Made by a program: the position numbers and the translations under genes
Assembly (NCBI GenBank): GCA_902619315.1
Contig: CACNDW010000006.1
Location: 1 to 64,000 of the forward strand
Origin: an uncultured Bacteroidota bacterium
GTDB lineage: Bacteria; Bacteroidota; Bacteroidia; Flavobacteriales; Flavobacteriaceae
Length of the DNA stretch: 64,000 nt
Reading direction: 5' to 3'
The notes under the pieces: generated by a model
The model's input: only the letters and a program-made list of their open reading frames with translations
Told to the model about the DNA's origin: nothing
Databases searched by the model: none
Shown: positions 1 to 8,845 of the stretch, in pieces
Position numbering within the stretch: the stretch's first letter is position 1
How the letters are laid out: every line of letters begins with the position of its first letter

Positions 1-10
1 AAACCTCTGA

Positions 11-1315
11 CTATTTCATTCTAAAAAATATTTGTATTGGAACTCCATTAAATTCAAAAAGTTCCCTGAGTTTATTCTCTAAAAATCTTTTATACGGTTC
101 CTTAACGTATTTTGGAAGGTTACAGAAAAAAGCAAATTGAGGATGCGGCGTGGGCAATTGGGTACAGAACTTTATTTTCACGAATTTCCCTTTGAAAGAT
201 GGAGGGGGTCTACTTTCAATAATGGGCAAGAGAATGTCATTTAATTTTCTAGTGGGAATGCGATTAGATCTGCAATTATATACTGTAACAGCTGTTTCTA
301 TGGCTTTGAAAATTCTCTGTTTATTTAATGTAGAGATAAAGACTATGGGGACATCGACAAATGGGGCTGTTTTTTCTTTTATCTGTTTTTCAAAAAGTTT
401 GATGGATTGGGTTTCCTTTTTAACAAGATCCCACTTATTTACCAAAATGACGATGCCCTTGTTATTTCTATGTGCCAACCAAAATATATTTTGAACTTGG
501 CCATCAAAACCTCTGGTCGCATCGACCATTAACAAGCAAATATCACAATATTCAATAGCCCTGATTGAACGCATAACAGAATAAAACTCTATGTCTTCTT
601 TTACTTTACTTTTCTTTCTGATTCCTGCTGTATCTACTAAATTGAATTCAAATCCAAAACGATTGTATTTGGTATCTGTACTGTCTCTTGTAGTTCCAGC
701 TATGTCAGTAACTATGTATCTTTCTTCTCCTATGAGTGCATTGATAAAAGAGGATTTTCCTGCATTTGGTCGTCCAACAACGGCGAACCTAGGCAAAGTA
801 TTCTCGGTTTCGCCTTGTTCGGGTAAAACTCTGACCAATTCGTCCAGTAATTCTCCTGTACCGCTTCCATTAATTGCCGAAACGGGATAGATATTTTCAT
901 AACCTAAAGCATAAAATTCACTTATACTTTCAGTTATCTTTGAATTATCTCCTTTGTTTGCAGTCAGAAAAACAGGCTTTTGAGAGCGTCTGAGTAATTG
1001 TGCAATAGTTTCGTCCATCCCAGTTAGACCTTCTACCAAATCTACCATAAATAATATAGCATCTGCCTCCTCAATGGCCAAGTTGACTTGCTTATCAATT
1101 TCTTTTTGAAAAATATCTTCACTACCCTCTACATAGCCCCCTGTATCTATCAAACTGAAGTCAATCCCATTCCAGTCAGACTGACCATAATGACGGTCTC
1201 TGGTGACGCCACTTACTGCATCAACAATGGCCTCTCTTTTTTTAATTAAACGGTTAAAAAAAGTTGATTTACCGACATTGGGTCTTCCTACAATTGCAAC
1301 AATACCTCCCATCAT
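11..1315 (-). CDS. der: Ribosome-associated GTPase Der (EngA), tandem GTPase domains
   Basis: Two G1 motifs ([18 protein letters not shown]), two DTAG/DTGG switches, NKWD; full-length 434 aa. Confidence 0.97.
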   Translation of the reverse strand: MMGGIVAIVGRPNVGKSTFFNRLIKKREAIVDAVSGVTRDRHYGQSDWNGIDFSLIDTGGYVEGSEDIFQKEIDKQVNLAIEEADAILFMVDLVEGLTGMDETIAQLLRRSQKPVFLTANKGDNSKITESISEFYALGYENIYPVSAINGSGTGELLDELVRVLPEQGETENTLPRFAVVGRPNAGKSSFINALIGEERYIVTDIAGTTRDSTDTKYNRFGFEFNLVDTAGIRKKSKVKEDIEFYSVMRSIRAIEYCDICLLMVDATRGFDGQVQNIFWLAHRNNKGIVILVNKWDLVKKETQSIKLFEKQIKEKTAPFVDVPIVFISTLNKQRIFKAIETAVTVYNCRSNRIPTRKLNDILLPIIESRPPPSFKGKFVKIKFCTQLPTPHPQFAFFCNLPKYVKEPYKRFLENKLRELFEFNGVPIQIFFRMK

Positions 1316-1371
1316 TGTTTATTTGAATGCAAAAGTACGTGAATTTGTAGGATGTCATATAGTAGTTATTG

Positions 1372-2256
1372 CTAATACCCAAAACGTTTGAGTTGTTGAG
1401 GGTTAGAACGCCAGTTTTTTTGAACTTTTACGAAAAGTTCTAAATGTATTTTCTTTCCAAAAAATGATGAGAGATCTTTTCTGGCTGCAACACCTACTTT
1501 TTTTAACTGCTCTCCTTTATGTCCTATGATAATACCTTTTTGAGTTTCTCTTTCTACTAAAATTACAGCCTGTATTTTAATAATTTTATCCTCTTCCTTA
1601 AAAGTTTCAGTGATGACCTCTACGGCATAGGGGATTTCTTTGTCATAATGTTCCAAAATATTTTTTCGGATGGATTCATTTACAAAAAAACGTTCGGGTT
1701 TGTCACTAAGTTGATCTTTAGGGAAGTAAGGAGGTGACTCTGGCAACAACTCTATTAACATTTGAAGGAGTTCTGGAATAAAAAAACCTGTCAAGGCGGA
1801 GATAGGAATGAGCTTTGCATTGGGAAAAACATCAGCCCATTCTTGAACAGTGGATTCTAATTCTTCCTGAGAGGAGGTATCAATTTTGTTTATCAATACA
1901 AACAATGGAATTTTTGATTTCTTTATTCGGTCTACTAAGACCTGGTCCTTAATCTGTTTATCATTTATTGAAATCACATATAACAATACATCAGCATCTA
2001 TCAAAGATTCCTTAACAAAGTCCATCATTGAGTTTTGCATTTCGTAAGAAGGCTCAATAATACCAGGTGTATCTGATAAAACCACTTGATATTTATCACC
2101 ATTAATCAAGCCTAGAATACGATGACGAGTAGTTTGCGCCTTGGATGTAGTTATTGATAAATCTCTACCCATTAATGCATTAACTAAAGTTGATTTACCG
2201 ACATTGGGGTTTCCAATGATGGATACATAACCCGATCTATGAGGGATTTTAGCCAT
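1372..2256 (-). CDS. era: GTPase Era; start set at MAKIPHRSGYVSI rather than the longer ORF
   Basis: GNPNVGKST, DTPG, NKID and C-terminal KH domain (IIGHKGEQLKKVG); the longer ORF start would run into the tRNA gene. Confidence 0.95.
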   Translation of the reverse strand: MAKIPHRSGYVSIIGNPNVGKSTLVNALMGRDLSITTSKAQTTRHRILGLINGDKYQVVLSDTPGIIEPSYEMQNSMMDFVKESLIDADVLLYVISINDKQIKDQVLVDRIKKSKIPLFVLINKIDTSSQEELESTVQEWADVFPNAKLIPISALTGFFIPELLQMLIELLPESPPYFPKDQLSDKPERFFVNESIRKNILEHYDKEIPYAVEVITETFKEEDKIIKIQAVILVERETQKGIIIGHKGEQLKKVGVAARKDLSSFFGKKIHLELFVKVQKNWRSNPQQLKRFGY

Positions 2257-2325
2257 TTTATAAATATACAATCTTTGGATGAGCCTTTGTGATGGTGCAT
2301 AAATTTTGTAAGTTTGAAATCTTAT

Positions 2326-2398
<73 letters not shown>

Positions 2399-2413
2399 CT
2401 ATAATAATAAAAC

Positions 2414-2445
2414 GGTTATACAATTATAGTATAGCCTTTTTTTTT
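2414..2445 (+). terminator. Rho-independent terminator after tRNA-fMet
   Basis: GGTTATAC-AATTATA-GTATAGCC hairpin (one G:T) followed by nine T. Confidence 0.8.
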
Positions 2446-2507
2446 GTAGTAGATCTAAATAGTTCAAAACGACAATAATTTTAAAAATAAAAAATTTTAT
2501 GTAACCT

Positions 2508-2538
2508 TTGCTTCTCATAAAATAAAATGTTACGTTTG
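2508..2538 (+). promoter_or_regulatory. Bacteroidota-type promoter for the membrane protein/XRE pair
   Basis: TTG (2508-2510) - 20 nt - TACGTTTG (2531-2538), matching TTG/TAnnTTTG. Confidence 0.6.
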
Positions 2539-2560
2539 CGTTACATTTAAAAAAATCATT

Positions 2561-2959
2561 ATGAATCCAGAACAATTTATTATTATTCCAATTCTTGGCA
2601 TACTTGCAGGAATTATAATTCCTATATCAGTCTTTATTTGGCAATACTATGATCAAAAAAGTAAAAGAGAAGCAATTTTAGAAATTGTAAAACACTTAAA
2701 TAACCCCTCTAAATTAGAAGAACTCTTAACTATTTTTGATGAGAGAAAGAAAGAACCTATTGATTACAGACGTAGTGGCGTAATATCTATTTTTATTGGA
2801 GCTGGTCTATTTACATTCGGTTATTATTTAACACCCATCCTAAAAGGCGTAGGAGCTTTAGTAGGCTTAATCGGAGTGGGTACGATGATTGCTGGATATT
2901 TATATCCAAATACAGAAAAGGAGTTGACTGAAGCAGTCAACAAATATGAAAAAAAATAA
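2561..2959 (+). CDS. Small membrane protein (DUF6249-like), three predicted hydrophobic segments
   Basis: ORF with N-terminal and two C-terminal hydrophobic stretches; 2 nt gap to the downstream HTH gene. Confidence 0.65.
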   Translation: MNPEQFIIIPILGILAGIIIPISVFIWQYYDQKSKREAILEIVKHLNNPSKLEELLTIFDERKKEPIDYRRSGVISIFIGAGLFTFGYYLTPILKGVGALVGLIGVGTMIAGYLYPNTEKELTEAVNKYEKK

Positions 2960-2961
2960 GA

Positions 2962-3180
2962 ATGGGCAGAGACCATAAAAAGCTCCTTAATAATTTAGAA
3001 GAATTTCGAAAGACGGCAAAGCTAACTCAAGAGGAATTATCAGTCAAGGCTGAGGTTTCAAGAAAGAGTATTAACGCCATTGAGAATGGAGTATATGTTC
3101 CATCTACCGTGCTCGCTCTAAAGATTTCTAAAACCTTAAATTGCAATGTGGAAGATCTCTTTCAACTCCCAGAGTATTGA
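2962..3180 (+). CDS. Small XRE/Cro-C1-type helix-turn-helix regulator (YozG-like)
   Basis: TQEELSVKAEVSRKSINAIENGVYVPSTVLALKISKTLNCNVEDLFQ typical HTH_3. Confidence 0.85.
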   Translation: MGRDHKKLLNNLEEFRKTAKLTQEELSVKAEVSRKSINAIENGVYVPSTVLALKISKTLNCNVEDLFQLPEY

Positions 3181-3348
3181 GAGCCGATAAATTAAAATGG
3201 TTAATCAAAATCACATCATTTCAACTTTTAAAATAAATGTCATTTAATAATTAGTATAATTTCATCTCTAGGAGAAATACTTATGCTCTAAATTTCAACA
3301 GAGTTATATACTAAAGCAACAAAAAGGTTACAGGAAGTTTTATGTCGA

Positions 3349-3729
3349 TCATTTGCAAAACTTGAGGTTGTATATGTGTAACAAAGAGAGGGCCGAGACG
3401 GTGAAGTAGGTTATGTACTCAGAAACTTTGAATGACTCAGTCTTTTCATTGATAATTAATAAGGAAAGGGTAATCCAACTTAACCAAAATAAATATTTCA
3501 TCAACTTAACTCTTGTATTTTTGACTGAGAAATAGACCAAAAAAAAAGAAATTAAAACAAATACATAATCAATATTATACCACCAAGAATAAGACATTGA
3601 TAATTCTGTATTCAAGGATAAAAATGAGATATAAATTAATGGGCTAGATATGCAATGAATCAAACAAAGCATACAAGTCAGAGCACCAAAAAAATCGGAA
3701 TTATTTGTTATGTATTTAACACTTTTCAA
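3349..3729 (-). CDS. MerC-domain small membrane protein
   Basis: N-terminal GALTCMLCLIHCISSPLIYIS with CxxC..C arrangement and four hydrophobic segments. Confidence 0.6.
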   Translation of the reverse strand: MKSVKYITNNSDFFGALTCMLCLIHCISSPLIYISFLSLNTELSMSYSWWYNIDYVFVLISFFLVYFSVKNTRVKLMKYLFWLSWITLSLLIINEKTESFKVSEYITYFTVSALSLLHIYNLKFCK

Positions 3730-3745
3730 TTTTAAAAAATTTGAG

Positions 3746-3776
3746 CAAATTTAAAAAAGTAACTTTGTTATTACAA
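3746..3776 (-). promoter_or_regulatory. Promoter of the MerC-like gene
   Basis: On the minus strand: TTG (3776-3774) - 20 nt - TAAATTTG (3753-3746), about 17 nt before the ATG. Confidence 0.55.
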
Positions 3777-3785
3777 CAAAGTTGC
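3759..3785. promoter_or_regulatory. Putative Fur/Zur-family operator palindrome
   Basis: GTAACTTTGTT-ATTAC-AACAAAGTTGC, 11-bp arms with one mismatch, between the MerC-like gene and the Fur-like remnant. Confidence 0.55.
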
Positions 3786-3795
3786 AATATTCTTG

Positions 3796-4110
3796 ATGAA
3801 TTTAGTAAGAAAGACAAAATCAATCCAACTGTTTAAGGAATTGATAAGAAAGGGAATATTCTATTGATATCATTTAATATTAAAAAATTTATTTTAAATG
3901 AGTGAATGGATTTCTTCCCCACTCATATCTCCTAGATCGATCAAATTTTGAATTATTTTCCAATCTCATTTAGTTTTGAACTTCTTATCTAAAAAGCATC
4001 TTATTGAACTATATCAAAATTGTCTCGGATCATCCTTTTTCACCTCAACTTATTTAGATAAATTTAAATTCCAAATTGACAACCCAATTTAAGAAATGTG
4101 TGACTAATCT
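3796..4110 (+). pseudogene. Probable decayed Fur-family regulator gene (boundaries approximate)
   Basis: ATG-initiated MNLVRKTKSIQLFKELIRKG resembles the N-terminus of flavobacterial Fur-family repressors, then stop at 3865; frame-shifted downstream traces such as QNCLGSSFFTSTYLDKFKFQ around 4012-4075. Confidence 0.3.
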
Positions 4111-4152
4111 TTTATGAAAGTTTAATTGATCTCTAACCTCTGAACTGTTTGA

Positions 4153-6999
4153 ATGAAAAAGTTATATTTCATAACTCTTATTGGGGTTTTTTTTGTAAGT
4201 ATAGGATTGGTTTACGCCCAAAAAAACCCTTACCAATGGCCAAAAGTTAATAAGGAATCCAAAACCTGGACCCGCTGGTGGTGGATGGGCAGTGCGGTCG
4301 ATAAAAAAAATATCACCAGATCATTAATCGCTTTTGAAAAAGCAGGAATAGGTGGTGTAGAAATAGAACCCATATATGGGGTAAAAGGAAAAGAGAAAAA
4401 TTTTATTGATTTTTTAAGTCCATATTGGATTGAGATGCTTAACTATACGATAAGGGTCGCAGATAGCTTACAAATGGGAGTGGACTTGACACTTGGAACT
4501 GGTTGGCCTTGGGGGGGAAAGAATGTAAGTTTAGTTGATGCTGCCAAACGTATTTTTGTTAGGAAATTAAAGCTAAAAAAGGGAACCCTTTTTTCCGAGA
4601 GAGTTTCACCATTCGAAACAGGAACCTTGATATACCCTGACCAACTTGACATCAGGGTCTTTGATTCAAAAAAAGTTAGGCCAAGTAGAAAGTGGGGTTT
4701 TCGCGAAGTTGGTTCGGTTTGGCCAAAACTCATTGGGGTTTTTGCTTTTGAAAACCAAAACAATTTTATAGATCTGACTACCAAAGTAATTAATGGACAA
4801 CTAGAATGGATGGCAACAGAAGGCAACTACGAGCTATTTTTTGTCTTTGAAGACCAAACAAGACAAAAAGTTAAAAGAGCTGCCCCGGGAGGAGAGGGTT
4901 GGGTCTTTGATCACTTTTCTTGGCAAGCATTAGAAAACTATCTTATGGATTTTAGTATTGCCTTTAAAAATATAAACGGTAAGATAAGATCCGTTTTCAA
5001 TGACAGCTATGAGGTTTATAAAGCAAACTATACTCCTGGCTTTTTTGAGACTTTTAAAAATAATCGCGGCTACGACCTCAAGCCTTATACAAATCGGTTA
5101 TTTGATAGAAACAATAACGAAATCAGCAATCGAATAAGAAGTGATTACAGAGAGACCTTATCTGATTTGATGATCGATGGATTCAACCCCTTATGGAATA
5201 TATGGGCGCAAAATAAAGGAGTAAAAACTAAATATCAGGCTCATGGTTCTCCAGGAAACTTAATTGATCTTTATGGGGCTGCAGATATCCCTGAATGCGA
5301 AACCTTTGGATCTATGCCTTACGATATCAAAGGTTTTAGGAGGATAGAAGGGAATGGAAGTTCAGCTGATTACCCTCACAGAAATTTTCGAGCTGGAGAT
5401 GCCGACCTAGCCATGATCAAATTCTCATCTTCCGCAGCACATTTGTCAGGCAAAAAACAGGTTTCGGCCGAAACCTTTACTTGGCTCAGAGAACATTTTA
5501 GAACTGCTTTATCTCAGTGCAAACCCGAATTGGAAGATTTGTTTATCAATGGTATTAATCATGTCTTTTTACACGGATCAACCTATTCGCCAGAATCTGC
5601 CAATTGGCCGGGGTGGAAGTTTTATGCCTCAGTAAATTTTAATGATACCAACCCTATTTGGGAGGATGCTCCCGCTCTTTTTGAATACATCAGTCGATCA
5701 CAATCTCTATTACAACAAGGCAATCATAACAATGATGTTTTGGTCTATTGGCCTATTCATGATAGTTGGGCAAAATTTAATGAGGGTAAACTATTAGTAC
5801 AGTTTGCTATTCATCGCCTCGATACTTGGTTGTCGGGAACTCCATTTTATGAAACTGTGCATCATTTAATCCAAGAGGGCTATAGCATCGACTATTTATC
5901 GGATCGTTTTTTGGAAATAATCGATGTTGAAAATGGAATCATTAAACTACCAGGAGGAAACTATCGATCAATCATTGTTCCTGCTGCTCAGCATATGCCC
6001 CTGAAAACTTTGAAAAAACTAGTTGCCCTCAGGACCATGGGAGCATCGGTTGTCTTTTTGGGAACCCCCCAAAGTGTTCCAGGTTTTTTTGAGTATCAAA
6101 AAAGAGAGCAAGCACTTAAAGCCTTTACAGAAGAAAAAATCAATAAAGTTTATTCCCTTAAAGAAATTGAAATCCCCCTAAAAAAAGCAGGAGTAATCAG
6201 AGAGGAATTGGTCAAAAAAGGTCTAAAATTTATACGCAGGGAACACAGGGGCGAAAAAATCTACTATCTGGTCAATCATACCTCCAAAAAAATTGACGAA
6301 TTTGTATCCTTGGCCATTCCCTCCAAAGAGGTTTTAATCTTGGACCCATTAAATGGAAAAAAAGGCAAAGCTATTACCGAACATCAAGGAGAGATCACCA
6401 AAGTAAAGCTTTCGCTACCCTCGGGATCAAGTCTCTTTCTCAAAACTTTCGACAGGATCAACGCACCAAAATGGGATTATTACAAACCGTTGAAAAATTC
6501 CTATAAGATCTTGGGTGACTGGGATTTTAAATTAATCGAAGGAGGACCTAATATTGACTTTTCAAAAAAAACAAATCGATTGACCTCCTGGACCCAATGG
6601 GGTAAAAAAATGGAAGCCTTTTCAGGCACTGCTCAATATTTAATCAAATTTAACAGACCAACAGAACACAAAGGCCCTTGGCTATTGGAATTGGGAGATA
6701 TTCGGGAAAGTGCAAAAATTTGGTTAAATGATAAGTTCGTCGGCACATTATGGTCTAATCCTTATCAGCTTAATATTAAAAATCTGAAAAAGGGGATAAA
6801 TATCCTTCGCATTCAAGTTACTAATACAGGAGCTAATCGCATTAAGGCAAAGGAGGCAGGTGGTGAGGAATGGAAAACTTTTTATAATATCAATATGGTA
6901 GGACTAGATTATAAACCTTTTGACACCTCAAAATGGGAAGTTTTGGAGGCTGGACTTTTGGAAGATCCTAAATTAATTCCCCTAGAGATTTCTCAATAG
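4153..6999 (+). CDS. GH106-type alpha-L-rhamnosidase, secreted
   Basis: Signal peptide; TWTRWWWMGSAVDKKNITRSLIAFEKAGIGGVEIEPIYGVKG and TLGTGWPWGG are GH106-like; rhamnose gene context. Confidence 0.8.
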   Translation: MKKLYFITLIGVFFVSIGLVYAQKNPYQWPKVNKESKTWTRWWWMGSAVDKKNITRSLIAFEKAGIGGVEIEPIYGVKGKEKNFIDFLSPYWIEMLNYTIRVADSLQMGVDLTLGTGWPWGGKNVSLVDAAKRIFVRKLKLKKGTLFSERVSPFETGTLIYPDQLDIRVFDSKKVRPSRKWGFREVGSVWPKLIGVFAFENQNNFIDLTTKVINGQLEWMATEGNYELFFVFEDQTRQKVKRAAPGGEGWVFDHFSWQALENYLMDFSIAFKNINGKIRSVFNDSYEVYKANYTPGFFETFKNNRGYDLKPYTNRLFDRNNNEISNRIRSDYRETLSDLMIDGFNPLWNIWAQNKGVKTKYQAHGSPGNLIDLYGAADIPECETFGSMPYDIKGFRRIEGNGSSADYPHRNFRAGDADLAMIKFSSSAAHLSGKKQVSAETFTWLREHFRTALSQCKPELEDLFINGINHVFLHGSTYSPESANWPGWKFYASVNFNDTNPIWEDAPALFEYISRSQSLLQQGNHNNDVLVYWPIHDSWAKFNEGKLLVQFAIHRLDTWLSGTPFYETVHHLIQEGYSIDYLSDRFLEIIDVENGIIKLPGGNYRSIIVPAAQHMPLKTLKKLVALRTMGASVVFLGTPQSVPGFFEYQKREQALKAFTEEKINKVYSLKEIEIPLKKAGVIREELVKKGLKFIRREHRGEKIYYLVNHTSKKIDEFVSLAIPSKEVLILDPLNGKKGKAITEHQGEITKVKLSLPSGSSLFLKTFDRINAPKWDYYKPLKNSYKILGDWDFKLIEGGPNIDFSKKTNRLTSWTQWGKKMEAFSGTAQYLIKFNRPTEHKGPWLLELGDIRESAKIWLNDKFVGTLWSNPYQLNIKNLKKGINILRIQVTNTGANRIKAKEAGGEEWKTFYNINMVGLDYKPFDTSKWEVLEAGLLEDPKLIPLEISQ

Positions 7000-7077
7000 A
7001 AATTATTTGCCAATTGAACAGTCTAAATTCTGAAGTGACTAAATTTTTATAAATTGATAAAAATAAAAAAGCCACTT

Positions 7078-8514
7078 ATGAATCCTAGCCGTATACTTGT
7101 TTTATCATTGTTATGTTTAATATTTTTCTCTTGTGTTGGTGGAACAAAACAGAAGTATGAGGGAAAAAAACCACCCAATATTATTTTTATTCTTTCCGAC
7201 GACCAGGCATGGGGAGATTATGGTTTTATGGACCATCCTTATATCCAAACCCCAAATATTGACCAATTGGCAAAAGAATCGGCTACTTACACACGTGGTT
7301 ATGTGACCAGCCCGCTTTGTGGACCGTCATTGGCAAGTATCATTACAGGGAAATATGCATTTCAACATGGACAAACAGGTAATGATGCAGGAAACTCAGA
7401 TCGGGATGCAAGTAGGTGGATAAAAAGTGGATATCCTCTTAATGAACCGAATAAGACTGTAAAGAAAAAATCTATTAATTACCTTTTTAGTAAAGAGCGA
7501 AATGATCAATTTGATGTGATCAAAGCAAAATTTTACAAGCATAAACTATTGACGGATTACCTTTCAGAGAAAGGCTACCGATCTTTCCAATCGGGTAAAT
7601 GGTGGATGGGATCATGGAAAGAAGGCAAATTTGATGCAGGAATGACGCATGGTGATTACAAAAGAAATGGAAGACACGGTGATGAAGGTTTAAAAATTGG
7701 TCGAGAGGGATTAGATCCAATTTTTAATTTCATCGATCAAACTCAAAAAGATAAATTTCCCTTTTTTGTTTGGTATGCGCCTTTTTTACCCCACACCCCG
7801 CATAATCCTCCAGAGGAACTGTTAAATAAATACTTAACAGTAGCTCCCAATGAAAGTGTTGCTAAATACTGGGCCATGTGTGAATGGCTAGATCAGACAG
7901 TAGGTGATTTGATGAGCTACTTAAAAGAAAAATCATTGGACGAAAACACCTTGGTTGTTTACACTACAGACAATGGATGGATACAATCAGATAAACGTAA
8001 TCGATACGCTCCACGTTCCAAAAGGGCTCCACATGAAGGAGGCGTAAGAACTCCAATTATGTTCAAATTACCTGGAGTGATCGAACCGGAAATAAATCAC
8101 TCAACATTGGTGAGCAATATTGATTTGGTCCCAACTGTATTAAGTTTTTTAAATGTTAGTAATAGAGAACTGCCCGGGATCAATGTTTTAAACAATGAAA
8201 AATTAGAGCAAAGACAAACGCTCTTTATTGAATGTTACAACCACGACATTTTAAATGTAGAAAAACCATCTGAGACAGTTTTATATAAAGTTGCCTTAAA
8301 TAAAAAATGGAAGTTGATGGTGCCCAATAAGGATTTGGTAATAAGAGATTTTACAGATCCTAAATCAAATTACTATGGGTTCTATTCTAACCAAATTCAG
8401 TTATTTGACTTGGAGAGAGATCCTGAAGAAAAACAGAATTTGGCTAAAAAATACCCTGAAATAGTAGCAGAAATGAGCAGCCAAATTAATGAGTGGTGGC
8501 AACCAATCCACTAA
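7078..8514 (+). CDS. S1-family sulfatase, predicted lipoprotein
   Basis: Lipobox LIFFSC; NIIFILSDDQAWGDYG; SPLCGPSLASIITGK signature; start placed at ATG 7078. Confidence 0.88.
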   Translation: MNPSRILVLSLLCLIFFSCVGGTKQKYEGKKPPNIIFILSDDQAWGDYGFMDHPYIQTPNIDQLAKESATYTRGYVTSPLCGPSLASIITGKYAFQHGQTGNDAGNSDRDASRWIKSGYPLNEPNKTVKKKSINYLFSKERNDQFDVIKAKFYKHKLLTDYLSEKGYRSFQSGKWWMGSWKEGKFDAGMTHGDYKRNGRHGDEGLKIGREGLDPIFNFIDQTQKDKFPFFVWYAPFLPHTPHNPPEELLNKYLTVAPNESVAKYWAMCEWLDQTVGDLMSYLKEKSLDENTLVVYTTDNGWIQSDKRNRYAPRSKRAPHEGGVRTPIMFKLPGVIEPEINHSTLVSNIDLVPTVLSFLNVSNRELPGINVLNNEKLEQRQTLFIECYNHDILNVEKPSETVLYKVALNKKWKLMVPNKDLVIRDFTDPKSNYYGFYSNQIQLFDLERDPEEKQNLAKKYPEIVAEMSSQINEWWQPIH

Positions 8515-8536
8515 AAACTTTTCAAAGATCAACGGA

Positions 8537-8845
8537 ATGAATCAATTAGCCTTTAAGATGTACCTCAAACCTAACAAGGTTGAAGAATATAAAAAACGCC
8601 ACGACAAAATTTGGCCTGAATTAAGGCATCTGCTCAAAGAAGCGGGAATTGGTAAATATCTCATTTTCCACGATCCTGAAACCGACTGTCTGTTTGCCTA
8701 TCAGGATACCGAGGGAAGGGACTCTCAGTCAATGGGTGAAAATCCCATAGTCCAAAAATGGTGGGAATACATGAGCGACCTTATGGAAACTCATCCCGAC
8801 CTTTCTCCAAAGCAATTAAATCTAAATCAAGTATTCTCCCTATGA
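8537..8845 (+). CDS. rhaM: L-rhamnose mutarotase
   Basis: MNQLAFKMYLKPNKVEEYKKRHDKIWPELRHLLKEAGIGKYLIF...WWEYMSDLM; about 102 aa. Confidence 0.9.
   Translation: MNQLAFKMYLKPNKVEEYKKRHDKIWPELRHLLKEAGIGKYLIFHDPETDCLFAYQDTEGRDSQSMGENPIVQKWWEYMSDLMETHPDLSPKQLNLNQVFSL

Noticed and set aside
150-494. Plus-strand ORF of 114 aa opposite der
   Set aside because: Antisense shadow of a strongly conserved CDS with no recognisable domain.
4443-4826. Minus-strand 127-aa ORF inside the GH106 gene
   Set aside because: Antisense shadow ORF; no family signature or independent promoter.
8758-8841. Upstream extension of the second sulfatase ORF (MVGIHERPYGNSS...)
   Set aside because: It overlaps rhaM out of frame and precedes the signal peptide; ATG 8842 with lipoprotein signal is more likely.
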